64,000 nt of DNA from Streptomyces sp. HNM0574 (GTDB lineage Bacteria; Actinomycetota; Actinomycetes; Streptomycetales; Streptomycetaceae). Under the pieces are notes generated by a model. The model saw only the letters and a program-made list of their open reading frames with translations. It ran no database searches and had not been told where the DNA came from. Each line of letters begins with the position of its first letter. The first letter of the stretch is position 1. Made by a program: the position numbers and the translations under genes. The stretch covers positions 186,001-250,000 of the forward strand of contig NZ_JAASAH010000009.1 of the NCBI RefSeq assembly GCF_012726235.1, in the 5' to 3' direction. Below, one piece after another: positions 1 to 8,826 of this stretch.

Positions 1-2534
1 AGATGCTCGCGGGCGAGGGCGCTGAAGCGGCGGGCGACGGCGTGGAAGGCGTCGAAGTCGCTGCGGGCCTGCCAGGGCGGGTCGACGGCCGGGGTGAAGG
101 AGTGCACGTAGGGGTGCATGTCCGTGCTGGAGAGGTCGTGCTTCTCGTACCAGGTGGCCGCCGGCAGCACGACGTCCGACATCAGGGTGGACGAGGTCAT
201 CCGGAAGTCCAGCGAGAGCAGCAGGTCCAACTTGCCCTCGGGGGCCCGCTCGTGCCACCTCACGTCCCGGGGGCGGACGTCCTCGGGGGCCTCCTCCGCG
301 CTGACGGAGGAGTCGGTGCCGAGCAGGTGCCGCTGGAAGTACTCGGCGCCCTTCGCGGAGGAGCCCAGCAGGTTGGCCCGCCAGAGCGTCAGCACCCGCG
401 GCCAGTTGGCGGGCGCGTCCGGGTCCTCGCCGGCGAACCCGAGCCGCCCGGCGGTGAGTTCGCCGACGACGTGCCGGGCCGGGTCGTCCGGCTCGGCCGT
501 CTCCGCCTCTTCGGCCAGGTCCAGCGGGTTGCGGTCGAACGTCGGGTACGAGGGCATCCAGCCCGCGCGGGTGGCGGCGGCCAGGCAGTCGGCGCCGGTC
601 ATGCCGGTGAAGGCGCCCTTGCCGAGCGGGGAGGCCAGGACGTCGGCCCGGAAGTGGTCGTAGCGCCACTGGTCGGTGTGGAGGAACCAGTAGGCGGTGC
701 CGATCATCTGGCGCGGCGGCCGCGACCAGTCGTTCGCCGAGGCCAGGCAGGCCCAGCCGGTCGAGGGACGGCACTTCTCCTGGCCGACGTAGTGCGCCCA
801 GCCGCCGCCGTTGCGGCCCTGGCAGCCGGTGAGCTGGAGCAGCGCGAGGAAGGCGCGGTAGATCGTCTCGGAGTGGAACCAGTGGTTGGTCCCGGCGCCC
901 ATCAGGATCATGCACCGGCCGTGTGACGCCTCGGCGGTCCGCCCGAACTCGCGGGCGATGCGCACCGCGCGGTCGGCGGGCACCGAGGTGTGCGTCTCCT
1001 GCCAGGCCGGGGTGCCGGGCGTGGCCGCGTCGTCGTAGCCCTCGGGCCAGTCGCCGGGGAGCCCCTCGCGGCCGACGCCGTACTGGGCGAGCAGCAGGTC
1101 GAAGACGGTGGTGACGAGCCGGCCGCCCAGCCGCGTCGCGGGCACGCCACGGCGGACGGTGTCGCCCCGGCCCTGCCCGTGCGCGCCGCCGTCGGTGTCG
1201 AAGCGGGGCAGCAGCACCTCGGCGCCGGTGGCGGACTCCCGGCCGTACAGCGACAGTTCGGGGGTGACCTCGCCGAGGCCGAGGTTCCAGCGTCCCTTGC
1301 CGCTCTCGGTCCAGCGGAAGCCGAGCGAACCGTTCGGGACGACGGGGGCGCCCGTGTCCCGGTCCAGCACGACGGTCTTCCACTCGGCGCCCTCGCCGCC
1401 GTCCCCCAGATCGGAGGCGCGGAGGAATTTGCCGGGTACGTGGGAGCCGTCCCGTTCCTCCAGGGTGACGAGGAACGGCAGGTCGGTGAAGCGGCGCACG
1501 TAGTCGTCGAAGAACGGGGTGGTGCGCTCGGTGAAGAACTCCCGGAGCAGCACATGCCCCATGGCGATCGCCAGCGCCCCGTCCGTCCCCGGGTGCGGGT
1601 GCAGCCACTCGTCGGCGAACTTGGCGTTGTCCGCGTAGTCCGGCGCGACCACCACGACCTTCTGGCCCCGGTAGCGCGCCTCGGCCATCCAGTGCGCGTC
1701 CGGGGTCCGGGTGACGGGCACGTTGGAGCCCCACATCAGCAGGTAGGCCGCGTCCCACCAGTCGCCGGACTCGGGGACGTCGGTCTGGTCGCCGAAAACC
1801 TGCGGCGAGGCGACAGGCAGGTCCGCGTACCAGTCGTAGAACGAGAGCATGGGCGCCCCGATCAGCGACATGAAGCGGGCGCCGACCGCGTGCGACACCA
1901 TCGACATGGCCGGGATCGGCGAGAAGCCGGCCACCCGGTCCGGGCCGTGCGTGGCGATGGTGTGCACATGGGCCGCCGCCACCATTTCCACGGCCTCGTC
2001 CCAACTCGCCCGCTCCAGGCCGCCCTTGCCGCGGGCCCGCTGGTAGCGGCGCCGCCGTTCGGGGTCGGCCTGGAGGTCGGCCCAGGCCAGCACCGGGTCA
2101 CCGGTGCGCCGCTTCGCCTCCCGGTACATCTCCAGCAGCACGCCCCGCACGTACGGGTAGCGCACCCGCGTCGGCGAGTAGGTGTACCAGGAGAAGGCGG
2201 CGCCGCGCGGGCAGCCGCGGGGCTCGTACTCGGGGCGGTCGGGGCCGACGGAGGGGTAGTCGGTCTCCTGCGTCTCCCAGGTGATGATCCCGTCCTTGAC
2301 GTACACCTTCCAGCGGCAGGAGCCGGTGCAGTTCACGCCGTGCGTGGAGCGGACGACCTTGTCGTGGCTCCAGCGGTCGCGGTAGAAGACGTCGCCCTCG
2401 CGGCCGCCCTTGTGCGTGACGGTGCGCAGGTCCGGCGAGGCCACGCCGCGGGTGAAGAACCGGCCGGTGCGCAGCAGCAGTTCGGACGCGGCGCCGTCGA
2501 GGCCCGCTCTCGCCGCTGGGGTGCTGCCTGGCAC
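1..2534 (-). CDS. narG: Respiratory nitrate reductase alpha subunit, partial (C-terminus outside window)
   Basis: Catalytic molybdopterin subunit of the membrane-bound quinol:nitrate oxidoreductase NarGHI, reducing nitrate to nitrite on the cytoplasmic side. The reading frame is open from a GTG at 2534 to the left edge, giving 844 residues; NarG is usually about 1,230, so roughly a third is missing. The FS0 iron-sulfur ligands are visible as His65-x3-Cys69-x3-Cys73 plus Cys108, followed by CPRG. An FYDWYADLP motif near residue 234 matches the region carrying the Mo-ligand Asp. The start is chosen for a GAGGAGG ribosome site 4 nt upstream. narH, narJ and narI would be expected beyond the left edge. 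It is divergent from the NADAR gene. Family assignment is firm; which NarG paralogue this is cannot be told. Confidence 0.95.
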   Translation of the reverse strand, partial: MPGSTPAARAGLDGAASELLLRTGRFFTRGVASPDLRTVTHKGGREGDVFYRDRWSHDKVVRSTHGVNCTGSCRWKVYVKDGIITWETQETDYPSVGPDRPEYEPRGCPRGAAFSWYTYSPTRVRYPYVRGVLLEMYREAKRRTGDPVLAWADLQADPERRRRYQRARGKGGLERASWDEAVEMVAAAHVHTIATHGPDRVAGFSPIPAMSMVSHAVGARFMSLIGAPMLSFYDWYADLPVASPQVFGDQTDVPESGDWWDAAYLLMWGSNVPVTRTPDAHWMAEARYRGQKVVVVAPDYADNAKFADEWLHPHPGTDGALAIAMGHVLLREFFTERTTPFFDDYVRRFTDLPFLVTLEERDGSHVPGKFLRASDLGDGGEGAEWKTVVLDRDTGAPVVPNGSLGFRWTESGKGRWNLGLGEVTPELSLYGRESATGAEVLLPRFDTDGGAHGQGRGDTVRRGVPATRLGGRLVTTVFDLLLAQYGVGREGLPGDWPEGYDDAATPGTPAWQETHTSVPADRAVRIAREFGRTAEASHGRCMILMGAGTNHWFHSETIYRAFLALLQLTGCQGRNGGGWAHYVGQEKCRPSTGWACLASANDWSRPPRQMIGTAYWFLHTDQWRYDHFRADVLASPLGKGAFTGMTGADCLAAATRAGWMPSYPTFDRNPLDLAEEAETAEPDDPARHVVGELTAGRLGFAGEDPDAPANWPRVLTLWRANLLGSSAKGAEYFQRHLLGTDSSVSAEEAPEDVRPRDVRWHERAPEGKLDLLLSLDFRMTSSTLMSDVVLPAATWYEKHDLSSTDMHPYVHSFTPAVDPPWQARSDFDAFHAVARRFSALAREH

Positions 2535-2726
2535 GGGGCCTCCTCGGGACGCGGCACGGGGCACGGGCCGCTCCGCCGCGCGGCGGACCCGCGGGAGACG
2601 GCACGGCCCTCCGAAACGCTAGGCAGCCGCCGCCGGGACGGCCCGGCGGCCGGGACCGTCCGGGTGACCACGCGTCAGGGCGTTATCCGGTCGAGAGTTG
2701 TCGGTGCCCGCTGAAAGAATCGGCGC

Positions 2727-3299
2727 ATGGTCGGAAACGTCGCTGAACTGATCGCGCGCACGGAGCAGGGAGAGCGCTTCAAGTACCTCTACTTCTGGGG
2801 TCACCGGCCCCGGCGCGACGGCGGCGTGGGCAAGAGCTGCCTCAGCCAGTGGTGGCCCTCCCCCTTCACCGCCGACGGCGTCGAGTACCGGACGGCCGAG
2901 CACTGGATGATGGCCGGAAAGGCCCGCCTCTTCGGCGACGGGGAGGCCGAGCGCCGGATAATCGCCGCCTCCCATCCCGGGGAGGCCAAGGCCGTCGGCC
3001 GCACCGTACGGGGCTTCGACGAGGCCGTCTGGCGGCGCGAGCGGTACGCGGTGGTCGTCGAGGGCTGCGTGCGCAAGTTCGGGGAGGACGACGCGCTGCG
3101 CGAGTTCCTGCTGGGCACGGGCAACCGCGTGCTGGTGGAGGCCAGTCCGCTGGACCGCGTCTGGGGCGTGGGCCTGGCCGCCGACGACGACCGCGTCCGC
3201 CACCCCGGGCAGTGGCTCGGCGAGAACCTCCTCGGCTTCGCCCTGATGGACGCCCGCACCCACCTCCTCACCCACCGCGGCGCCCAACTCCCCACCTAG
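2727..3299 (+). CDS. NADAR family protein (YbiA/DUF1768-like)
   Basis: A 190-residue single-domain protein of the NADAR superfamily, named for predicted binding or processing of NAD and ADP-ribose; E. coli YbiA is an N-glycosidase acting on early riboflavin-pathway intermediates. Visible family features are the LYFWGH opening, WPSPFTADG followed by TAEHWMMAGKA, the central charged helix, and a conserved VWGVGL plus WLGENLLGFALM segment near the C-terminus. The length matches stand-alone members. There is no strong ribosome site before the ATG, so the transcript may start close to it. It is divergent from narG with a 192-bp shared upstream region and convergent with the GntR gene 17 bp away. 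Its substrate here is unknown. Confidence 0.88.
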   Translation: MVGNVAELIARTEQGERFKYLYFWGHRPRRDGGVGKSCLSQWWPSPFTADGVEYRTAEHWMMAGKARLFGDGEAERRIIAASHPGEAKAVGRTVRGFDEAVWRRERYAVVVEGCVRKFGEDDALREFLLGTGNRVLVEASPLDRVWGVGLAADDDRVRHPGQWLGENLLGFALMDARTHLLTHRGAQLPT

Positions 3300-3316
3300 C
3301 GGGGCCCGGAAGCACC

Positions 3317-3688
3317 TCACTCGTACGCGGCCCGCAACGCCGTCTCCACGGCGTCCAGCGCCGCCGCCCGGTCCAGCCCGAGCCGCCGCGCCCGCCGCGC
3401 GTACGTCTGCGCCGCCTCCGCCGCCTCACGGTCCGCCGCCTCCCCCGCCGCGGCGATGAACGTCCCGTTCCGCCCCCGCGTCTCGATCACCCCGTCCGCC
3501 TCCAGCGCCCGGTACGCCTTGGCGACGGTGTTCGCCGCGAGCCCCAGCTCCCCCGCGAGCCCGCGGACGGTCGGCAGCTTGTGCCCGGTGGGCAGGTCCC
3601 CGTCCCGCGCCTGCTCGGCGATCTGGGCGCGGAGCTGCTCGTACGGCGCCTCGGGTCCGGACGGGTCGATGGTGATCTGCAACGGCAC
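3317..3688 (-). CDS. GntR family transcriptional regulator, short YtrA-like
   Basis: A 123-residue one-component regulator. Residues 1-75 form the GntR winged helix-turn-helix, with the hallmark run PYEQLRAQIAEQ, LPTVRGLAGELGLAANTVAKAYRALE and VIETRGRNGTF (split here for brevity). The remaining 45 residues are a short helical tail, as in the YtrA subfamily, which has no large ligand domain. The GTG start is supported by GGAG 5 nt upstream; a longer frame runs on but has no such site and overlaps the divergent GNAT gene. It is divergent from the GNAT gene with 105 bp between starts, and a perfect inverted repeat lies in that gap. Autoregulation and control of the acetyltransferase are inferred from layout. 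Confidence 0.9.
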   Translation of the reverse strand: MPLQITIDPSGPEAPYEQLRAQIAEQARDGDLPTGHKLPTVRGLAGELGLAANTVAKAYRALEADGVIETRGRNGTFIAAAGEAADREAAEAAQTYARRARRLGLDRAAALDAVETALRAAYE

Positions 3689-3711
3689 TGCTGCTCCGGT
3701 CTCTTGACGTT

Positions 3712-3739
3712 CTGGGGGACGCCGACGATTGTCCCCCAG
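3712..3739. promoter_or_regulatory. Perfect inverted repeat, candidate GntR operator
   Basis: CTGGGGGAC (3712-3720) and GTCCCCCAG (3731-3739) are perfect 9-bp arms around a 10-bp spacer. They lie 24 bp upstream of the GntR start and 55 bp upstream of the divergent GNAT start. A terminator is unlikely at this place, because neither neighbour is transcribed towards it. Arms centred 19 bp apart, about two helical turns, suit a dimeric regulator. That GntR is the binder is inference. Confidence 0.55.
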
Positions 3740-3793
3740 CCCGCCGGGAAACCGGAGGCGACGGCACGGGTGCCGGGCGTACCGTACGGCCGC

Positions 3794-4750
3794 ATGACCC
3801 CCGACCGGCCCGACCCGACGGAGCAGATCCGCGTCCGCCCCTTCCGCCCCGGCGACGCCGAGGGCGTGGCCGCCGTACGCCGTGCGGCCGTGCCGCAACT
3901 GGTGTGCACGGCGCGGACGGTGGCCTGGCAGGCGGCGCACGCGCCGCCCGCGCGGCGGGCGCGGTGGCTGGTGGCCGAGTGCGCGCGTGGACGGATCACC
4001 GGGTACGCGGAGGCGGCCCTCGCGCCGGAGGGCCGCGAGACGGGCCAGGGCCTGCTGAACGTCGCCGTCCACCCGGAGGCGGCCGGGCTCGGCACCGGCG
4101 GCGCGCTGGCCGCCGCCGGGGAGCGGCACCTGCGGGAGGCCGGCGCGCGGGACGTGCACACCCGGGTCTCGGACGACGGCTACTCCCCCGCCTTCGCCGA
4201 GCGCCGCGGCTACCGCCCCGGCCACCCCACCCGCTTCCTCGCCCTGGACCTGACCCGGGCCGCGCTGCCGCCCGTCCCGCCGGCCTCCGCGCTCGCGGGC
4301 GGGATCGTCCTGGGCACGGCGGCCGGGCTGGGCCGGGACCTGCGCCCGCTGTACGAGGCGGACGTGGAGTGCGCGGCGGACGAACCCGGCGCCCCCACCG
4401 CCGGTTTCCCGCCGTACGCCGAGTGGCTGGGCCCGCACCGGGACCGCCCGGATCTGGACCACGGGCTGTCCACCGTCGCGCTCGCCGGCCGCGAGGTCGT
4501 GGCGTACACGCTGGCCAGGACGGACGGCCGGGAGCGGTACTGGTCGGCGATGACGGGCTGCCGTCGCGCGTACCGGGGGCTGGGCCTGGCGCGGCTGGTG
4601 AAGCTGGATTCGCTGCACCGCGCCCGCGCGGCCGGCTACGCCCGCGCCGTCACCTGCAACGACGGCACGAACGCCCCGATGCTGGCGGTCAACCGCGCCC
4701 TCGGCTACGCCCCGGCGGGCGCGCAGTGGCGGTACGTCAAGGAGCTGTGA
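3794..4750 (+). CDS. Tandem GNAT-domain N-acetyltransferase
   Basis: A 318-residue protein made of two GNAT folds in tandem, roughly residues 10-155 and 165-318. The first has the acetyl-CoA-binding pattern LNVAVHPEAAGLGTGGAL, where the Q/R-x-x-G-x-G/A loop reads AGLGTGG. The second has RAYRGLGLARLVKLDSL and then the NDGTNAPMLAVNRALGY motif typical of the C-terminal half of bacterial tandem GNATs. Such proteins acetylate small molecules, sometimes aminoglycosides or dipeptides, but no substrate can be read from the sequence. The ATG at 3794 begins right at the first domain. It is divergent from the GntR regulator and ends 10 bp from the convergent MarP-like protease gene. Confidence 0.85.
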   Translation: MTPDRPDPTEQIRVRPFRPGDAEGVAAVRRAAVPQLVCTARTVAWQAAHAPPARRARWLVAECARGRITGYAEAALAPEGRETGQGLLNVAVHPEAAGLGTGGALAAAGERHLREAGARDVHTRVSDDGYSPAFAERRGYRPGHPTRFLALDLTRAALPPVPPASALAGGIVLGTAAGLGRDLRPLYEADVECAADEPGAPTAGFPPYAEWLGPHRDRPDLDHGLSTVALAGREVVAYTLARTDGRERYWSAMTGCRRAYRGLGLARLVKLDSLHRARAAGYARAVTCNDGTNAPMLAVNRALGYAPAGAQWRYVKEL

Positions 4751-4760
4751 GCCCGCGCGC

Positions 4761-5957
4761 TCAGAGCGCGGAGCGGTCGCCGGTGTCGACGGGGGTGGTG
4801 GCCCGCGCCGCGCGGTCGGCCTGCTCGCGGACCTCTTCGACGGTGAGCGCGTAGCCGGTGGAGGCGTCGCTGGTGGAGCGGGCGAAGATGACACCGGCGA
4901 CGCGGCCGTCGGTGGTCAGCAGCGGCCCGCCGGAGTTGCCCGGGCGGACGTGGGAGCGCAGCGCGTGGATGTCGCGGACGCTGGGGTTCTCGCCGTAGAT
5001 GTCCCGGCCCTGTGCGTGGACGCGTTCGCCGACGGTGGCGGCCCGCAGGTCGAGCCCGCCGTTCTCCGGGTATCCGGCGACGACTCCGGGGTCGCCGCGC
5101 CCGGCGCCCGGCGCGAAGTCGAGGGTGGGCGCGTCCAGGCCCGGCACGTCGAGCACCGCGACGTCCGAGGCGGGGTCGAAGAGCACGACCTCGGCCTCGT
5201 GCGGGCGGCCGACGCCGCCGACGCGCACCGTCGGATCGTCCACCCCGGCGACGACGTGCGCGTTGGTCATCACGTGCTCGTCGGCGTAGACGAAGCCGCT
5301 GCCCTCCTGGCCGCGCGCCCCGTCGCCGGTGTTCGAGGTGCCCTCGACCTTGACGGTGCTGCGCTGCGCGGCGGCCCGCGCGGCGGGGGTGACGGAGTCG
5401 CCGGAGGGCTCGGCGATGGGCGCGCCCGGCTCGTTCTCGAAGGGGTTGAAGACGGGCGGGAAGCCGGCCGTGGTCAGCGCGCCGCTGGCCCGGTTGAACC
5501 AGGAGGGCGCCTGCTCGGGCATGCGTTCCTGCACGGCGCCGAGCACGGACGAGTCCCGGATGGCCTGGTTGAGCGCCGGGGAGGGCGAGGCGGCCAGGGC
5601 GCTGCCCGCGACCCAGCCGACGACGAGCACGGCCAGCGCGTTGACGACCATCCCGCCGACGCCGTCGGCCCATCGCACCGGCGCCCAGCTCAGCGCGTTC
5701 CGCAGCCGGTAGCCGAGCGGGGCCGTGACGGCCTGGCCGACGGCGGCCGGCACGAGCACGGTGAGCAGCGCGACGAGGGTGGCCGCGGTCGTCTCCGGCT
5801 CGACGGCCTCCAGGACGAACGGCAGCAGCCAGACGCCGATCACGGCGCCGCCGACGAACCCGGCGAGCGAGACCACTCCGGCGACCAGCCCGCGCTGGTA
5901 TCCGGACACGGCGAAGACGACGACTGCGAGCACCAGGAGAACGTCCAGCAGGTTCAC
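4761..5957 (-). CDS. MarP-like membrane-anchored serine protease (CvpA plus trypsin-like domain)
   Basis: A 398-residue integral membrane protease. Residues 1-125 hold four hydrophobic segments of the colicin V production (CvpA) type. After a linker comes an extracytoplasmic chymotrypsin-fold domain with a complete triad: His234 in TNAHVV, Asp265 in DPASDVAVL and Ser342 in RPGNSGGPL. This is the architecture of mycobacterial MarP, which protects against acid and oxidative stress by processing wall-acting proteins. The GTG start has AAAGGAGG 6 nt upstream. The MarR gene lies upstream on the same strand with a gap of about 125 bp. Function in acid or oxidative tolerance is inferred from the family only. 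Confidence 0.9.
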   Translation of the reverse strand: MNLLDVLLVLAVVVFAVSGYQRGLVAGVVSLAGFVGGAVIGVWLLPFVLEAVEPETTAATLVALLTVLVPAAVGQAVTAPLGYRLRNALSWAPVRWADGVGGMVVNALAVLVVGWVAGSALAASPSPALNQAIRDSSVLGAVQERMPEQAPSWFNRASGALTTAGFPPVFNPFENEPGAPIAEPSGDSVTPAARAAAQRSTVKVEGTSNTGDGARGQEGSGFVYADEHVMTNAHVVAGVDDPTVRVGGVGRPHEAEVVLFDPASDVAVLDVPGLDAPTLDFAPGAGRGDPGVVAGYPENGGLDLRAATVGERVHAQGRDIYGENPSVRDIHALRSHVRPGNSGGPLLTTDGRVAGVIFARSTSDASTGYALTVEEVREQADRAARATTPVDTGDRSAL

Positions 5958-6082
5958 TGTGCCCTCCTTTCCTCACGGCTTGCTGCTCACCGGAATGAAC
6001 GCCAAAAAGCGCCGGGACGGTTCCGTCCGCCTCGGCCGATGTGGCCCGGCGCACAGTCGGCCGCGGCACCGGACCGAAGGGG

Positions 6083-6541
6083 TCAGCCCTCGCGCAGGCG
6101 GCGGCCGACGCGGCCGAGGCCGGCGGCGAGGACGTCCAGCTCCTGAGGGGTGAGCACGTCGATGAGCGCGGAGCGCACCGTCGTGACGTGCCCGGGGGCG
6201 GCGGCCTCCAGGACCTCGCGGCCCTCGTCGGTCAGGACGGCGAAGACGCCGCGGACGTCGGTCGGGCAGGACCTGCGCCGCACCAGGCCGCGGGCCTCCA
6301 GTCTGCCGACCTGGTAGGTCAGGCCGCTCTTGGAGGTGATCAGGAGCCGCGCGAGCTCGGTCATCCGCATCTCGCCCTCGGGCGAGCCCGCGAGCCGGAC
6401 GAGGATCTCGTACTGCGGGTGGGAGAGGCCCGCCTCGTCCTTCAGCTGCTGTTCGAGGCGGTGGCCGACGCGGCTGCTCGCCTCCAGGAAGCCCTCCCAG
6501 GCCGCCATCTCCCGTTCGTTCAGCCACCGGGTGTCACTCAT
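6083..6541 (-). CDS. MarR family transcriptional regulator
   Basis: A 152-residue MarR-type repressor. The winged helix spans about residues 30-105, with MRMTELARLLITSKSGLTYQ as the helix-turn-helix and VRRRSCPTDVRGVFAVLTDEG as the wing. N- and C-terminal helices for dimerisation flank it. The start is not certain: ATG at 6541 gives MSDTRW, ATG at 6550 would add MGP; neither has a clear ribosome site, so a short leader or leaderless mRNA is possible. It is divergent from the DoxX gene with about 215 bp between, which contains paired palindromic sites. Repression of DoxX and itself, perhaps relieved by oxidants or phenolics, is inference from MarR/DoxX pairs. Confidence 0.9.
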   Translation of the reverse strand: MSDTRWLNEREMAAWEGFLEASSRVGHRLEQQLKDEAGLSHPQYEILVRLAGSPEGEMRMTELARLLITSKSGLTYQVGRLEARGLVRRRSCPTDVRGVFAVLTDEGREVLEAAAPGHVTTVRSALIDVLTPQELDVLAAGLGRVGRRLREG

Positions 6542-6558
6542 GGGGCCCATCGTACGCG

Positions 6559-6613
6559 GTTGTTCAAATTGGAACCATGCACTACCGTCAGGGACTCTTC
6601 GGATTTGAACAAC
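6559..6613. promoter_or_regulatory. MarR operator region and overlapping divergent promoters
   Basis: GTTGTTCAAAT at 6559-6569 and its exact reverse complement ATTTGAACAAC at 6603-6613 lie 44 bp apart, about four helical turns. The left site also belongs to a MarR-sized near-palindrome GTTCAAATTGGAAC (6562-6575). For the plus strand a fair promoter fits: TTGTTC (6560-6565), a 17-bp spacer, TACCGT (6583-6588), so the left site covers the -35. The right copy supplies an equivalent TTGTTC on the minus strand. Regulator identity is inferred. Confidence 0.6.
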
Positions 6614-6757
6614 TCGGACTCCGGACGTCCCGGACTCCGGACAACTCCGCGCACATGGCTTGGGCGAACCAGCACCGGCGGCCGAGGGCGTCCGCCGCGT
6701 CACGTCCCGGGTTCGCACCCCCTACCGACACGAAGCCGACATGAAGGAGCTCCGCTC

Positions 6758-7336
<579 letters not shown>

Positions 7337-7350
7337 GCCCGCCCGCCCCC

Positions 7351-7381
7351 GCGGCCCGGACGGTTCGGCCGTCCGGGCCGC
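7351..7381 (+). terminator. Hairpin terminator after DoxX gene
   Basis: A perfect 13-bp stem, GCGGCCCGGACGG (7351-7363) with CCGTCCGGGCCGC (7369-7381), and a 5-nt loop, starting 15 nt after the DoxX stop. There is no U tract, as is usual for Streptomyces. Confidence 0.85.
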
Positions 7382-7680
7382 GGCCGTGTTCCCGGGCCGG
7401 GCAACTCCCGTGCGGGCACGGGCGGTTCGCCGCCCAAAGCGGCTTCGCGGGGGCCGGGTCTTAATCGGCGTTGAGGCGTTTCTTAACCGCACCATAAAGA
7501 TCGCCCGAGACCGCTCTCAGGGGCTGGACCAGGGGCTTCCCGGGGCTAGCGTTACCGGCGCCACGTGGCCGCCACCCGCGCCGCACCCGGCGCGTGACAC
7601 CGCCCGTGGACCCCCGAACCGCCGTACGGCCGCGCGCCGTACGCACCAGCTGTACGCCCCACACGAGGAGACCCCCCACC
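7382..7680 (+). promoter_or_regulatory. LPMO upstream region with weak candidate promoter
   Basis: This stretch between the DoxX terminator and the LPMO start holds no gene. Its centre is less GC-rich than the surroundings. A weak sigma-70-like match is TTGAGG at 7471-7476, a 17-bp spacer, and ATAAAG at 7494-7499. That would give a leader of about 170 nt. I saw no convincing DasR (dre) palindrome, only a short CTGGACCAG. The ribosome site is GAGGAGACC, just before the ATG at 7681. Confidence 0.3.
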
Positions 7681-8679
7681 ATGACCGTTCGCCGTAAGGC
7701 CGCCGGGATCGCGGCCCTGGGTATCGCACCGCTCGCCCTGACGCTCCAGACCGCGGGACCGGCCGCCGCGCACGGCTCCATGGAGGACCCCGTCAGCCGC
7801 GTCTCCACCTGCTTCGCCGAGGGCCCGGAGAGCCCGAAGTCGGCGGCCTGCAAGGCGGCCGTCGAGGCCAGCGGGGCCCAGGCGTTCTACGACTGGAACG
7901 AGGTGAACATCCCCGACGCGGCGGGCAAGCACAAGGAGATCATCCCGGACGGGAAGCTGTGCAGCGCGGGCCGCGACAAGTACCGGGGCCTGGACCTGCC
8001 GCGCGCCGACTGGCCCGCGACGAAGATGAAGGCGGGCTCGCAGCAGTTCTCGTACAAGGCGACCGCGCCGCACAAGGGCAGCTTCGAGCTGTACCTCACC
8101 AAGGACGGCTACGACCCGTCCAAGCCGCTGAAGTGGTCCGACCTGGAGTCGAAGCCCTTCGCGACGGTGAAGGACCCGCAGCTGAAGAACGGCAGCTACG
8201 TCATCGACGCCGACGTGCCTCAGAAGTCCGGCCGCCACCTCGTCTACAGCGTCTGGCAGCGCTCGGACAGCCCCGAGGCGTTCTACACCTGCTCGGACGT
8301 GACCTTCGGCGGCGGCGCGGCGGGCGCCACCGCCGGCTCGGAGGACGCGGCGCCCGGGCAGGCGTCCGCGCCCGAGGCGCAGCCGCTGGACGACCGGCAG
8401 ATCGAGGCGGGCGCCGGCAGGTCGAGCGTCGACCACAGCGGTCACGGCGCCGACCACCAGGGCCACAACGGCACCGAGTACACGGACGAGGGCGCCAGGC
8501 CCGCGGGCGGCGCCGAGCCCGCGCACGCCGGCCACCAGGCCGCCTCCGGCACCGAGCTCGCGGAGACCGGCGGCGACGACGGCACCACCGCCCTCGCCGC
8601 CGGAGGCGCGGCCGTCCTCGCCGCGGGCGCGGCCGTCGTCTTCACCGCGTCCCGCCGCCGCACCCGCAACCGCGGCTGA
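7681..8679 (+). CDS. Cell-wall-anchored AA10 lytic polysaccharide monooxygenase
   Basis: A 332-residue secreted copper enzyme that cleaves glycosidic bonds oxidatively. The signal peptide ends at AAA so that His31 becomes the mature N-terminus; with His131 (in TAPHKGSFELYLTKDGYD) it forms the histidine brace. The catalytic domain runs to about residue 208. A low-complexity linker follows with six His between 252 and 285 (DHSGHGADHQGHNG and PAHAGHQ). The C-terminus is a sortase signal: LAETG at 293-297, a hydrophobic helix, and RRRTRNRG. LAxTG is the class E sortase motif used by Streptomyces. By synteny it is probably the counterpart of S. coelicolor SCO1734 (LpmP), linked to morphogenesis; this is recalled, not checked. 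A strong terminator follows. Confidence 0.93.
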   Translation: MTVRRKAAGIAALGIAPLALTLQTAGPAAAHGSMEDPVSRVSTCFAEGPESPKSAACKAAVEASGAQAFYDWNEVNIPDAAGKHKEIIPDGKLCSAGRDKYRGLDLPRADWPATKMKAGSQQFSYKATAPHKGSFELYLTKDGYDPSKPLKWSDLESKPFATVKDPQLKNGSYVIDADVPQKSGRHLVYSVWQRSDSPEAFYTCSDVTFGGGAAGATAGSEDAAPGQASAPEAQPLDDRQIEAGAGRSSVDHSGHGADHQGHNGTEYTDEGARPAGGAEPAHAGHQAASGTELAETGGDDGTTALAAGGAAVLAAGAAVVFTASRRRTRNRG

Positions 8680-8692
8680 CCGCCCCGCTGTT

Positions 8693-8729
8693 CGCCGCCG
8701 CCCCGCCCGCTCCGGGCGGGGCGGCGGCG
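8693..8729 (+). terminator. Hairpin terminator after LPMO gene
   Basis: A perfect 17-bp GC stem, 8693-8709 pairing with 8713-8729, and a 3-nt loop, 13 nt after the LPMO stop. Confidence 0.88.
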
Positions 8730-8826
8730 CCGCGCGTGGAGGGGCCGCCGGGTCGCAGCGGGGCCCGGGACGGGGCCGGGGCTAGGCTCGCGGGGACGGC
8801 GGAAGCGTGCGACCCGAGGGGCACCC

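Noticed and set aside
1..926. Long plus-strand frame over the nitrate reductase region
   Set aside because: It is the reverse-strand shadow of narG; its translation is Gly/Arg/Val-rich with no family pattern, while the minus strand shows all NarG iron-sulfur ligands.
2849..3793. Upstream extension of the GNAT frame to 2849
   Set aside because: It overlaps the NADAR gene in another frame, has no ribosome site, and the GNAT fold begins at the ATG 3794.
7505..7545. Possible DasR (dre) site before the LPMO gene
   Set aside because: Only CTGGACCAG is seen; the longer 16-bp dre palindrome does not match.
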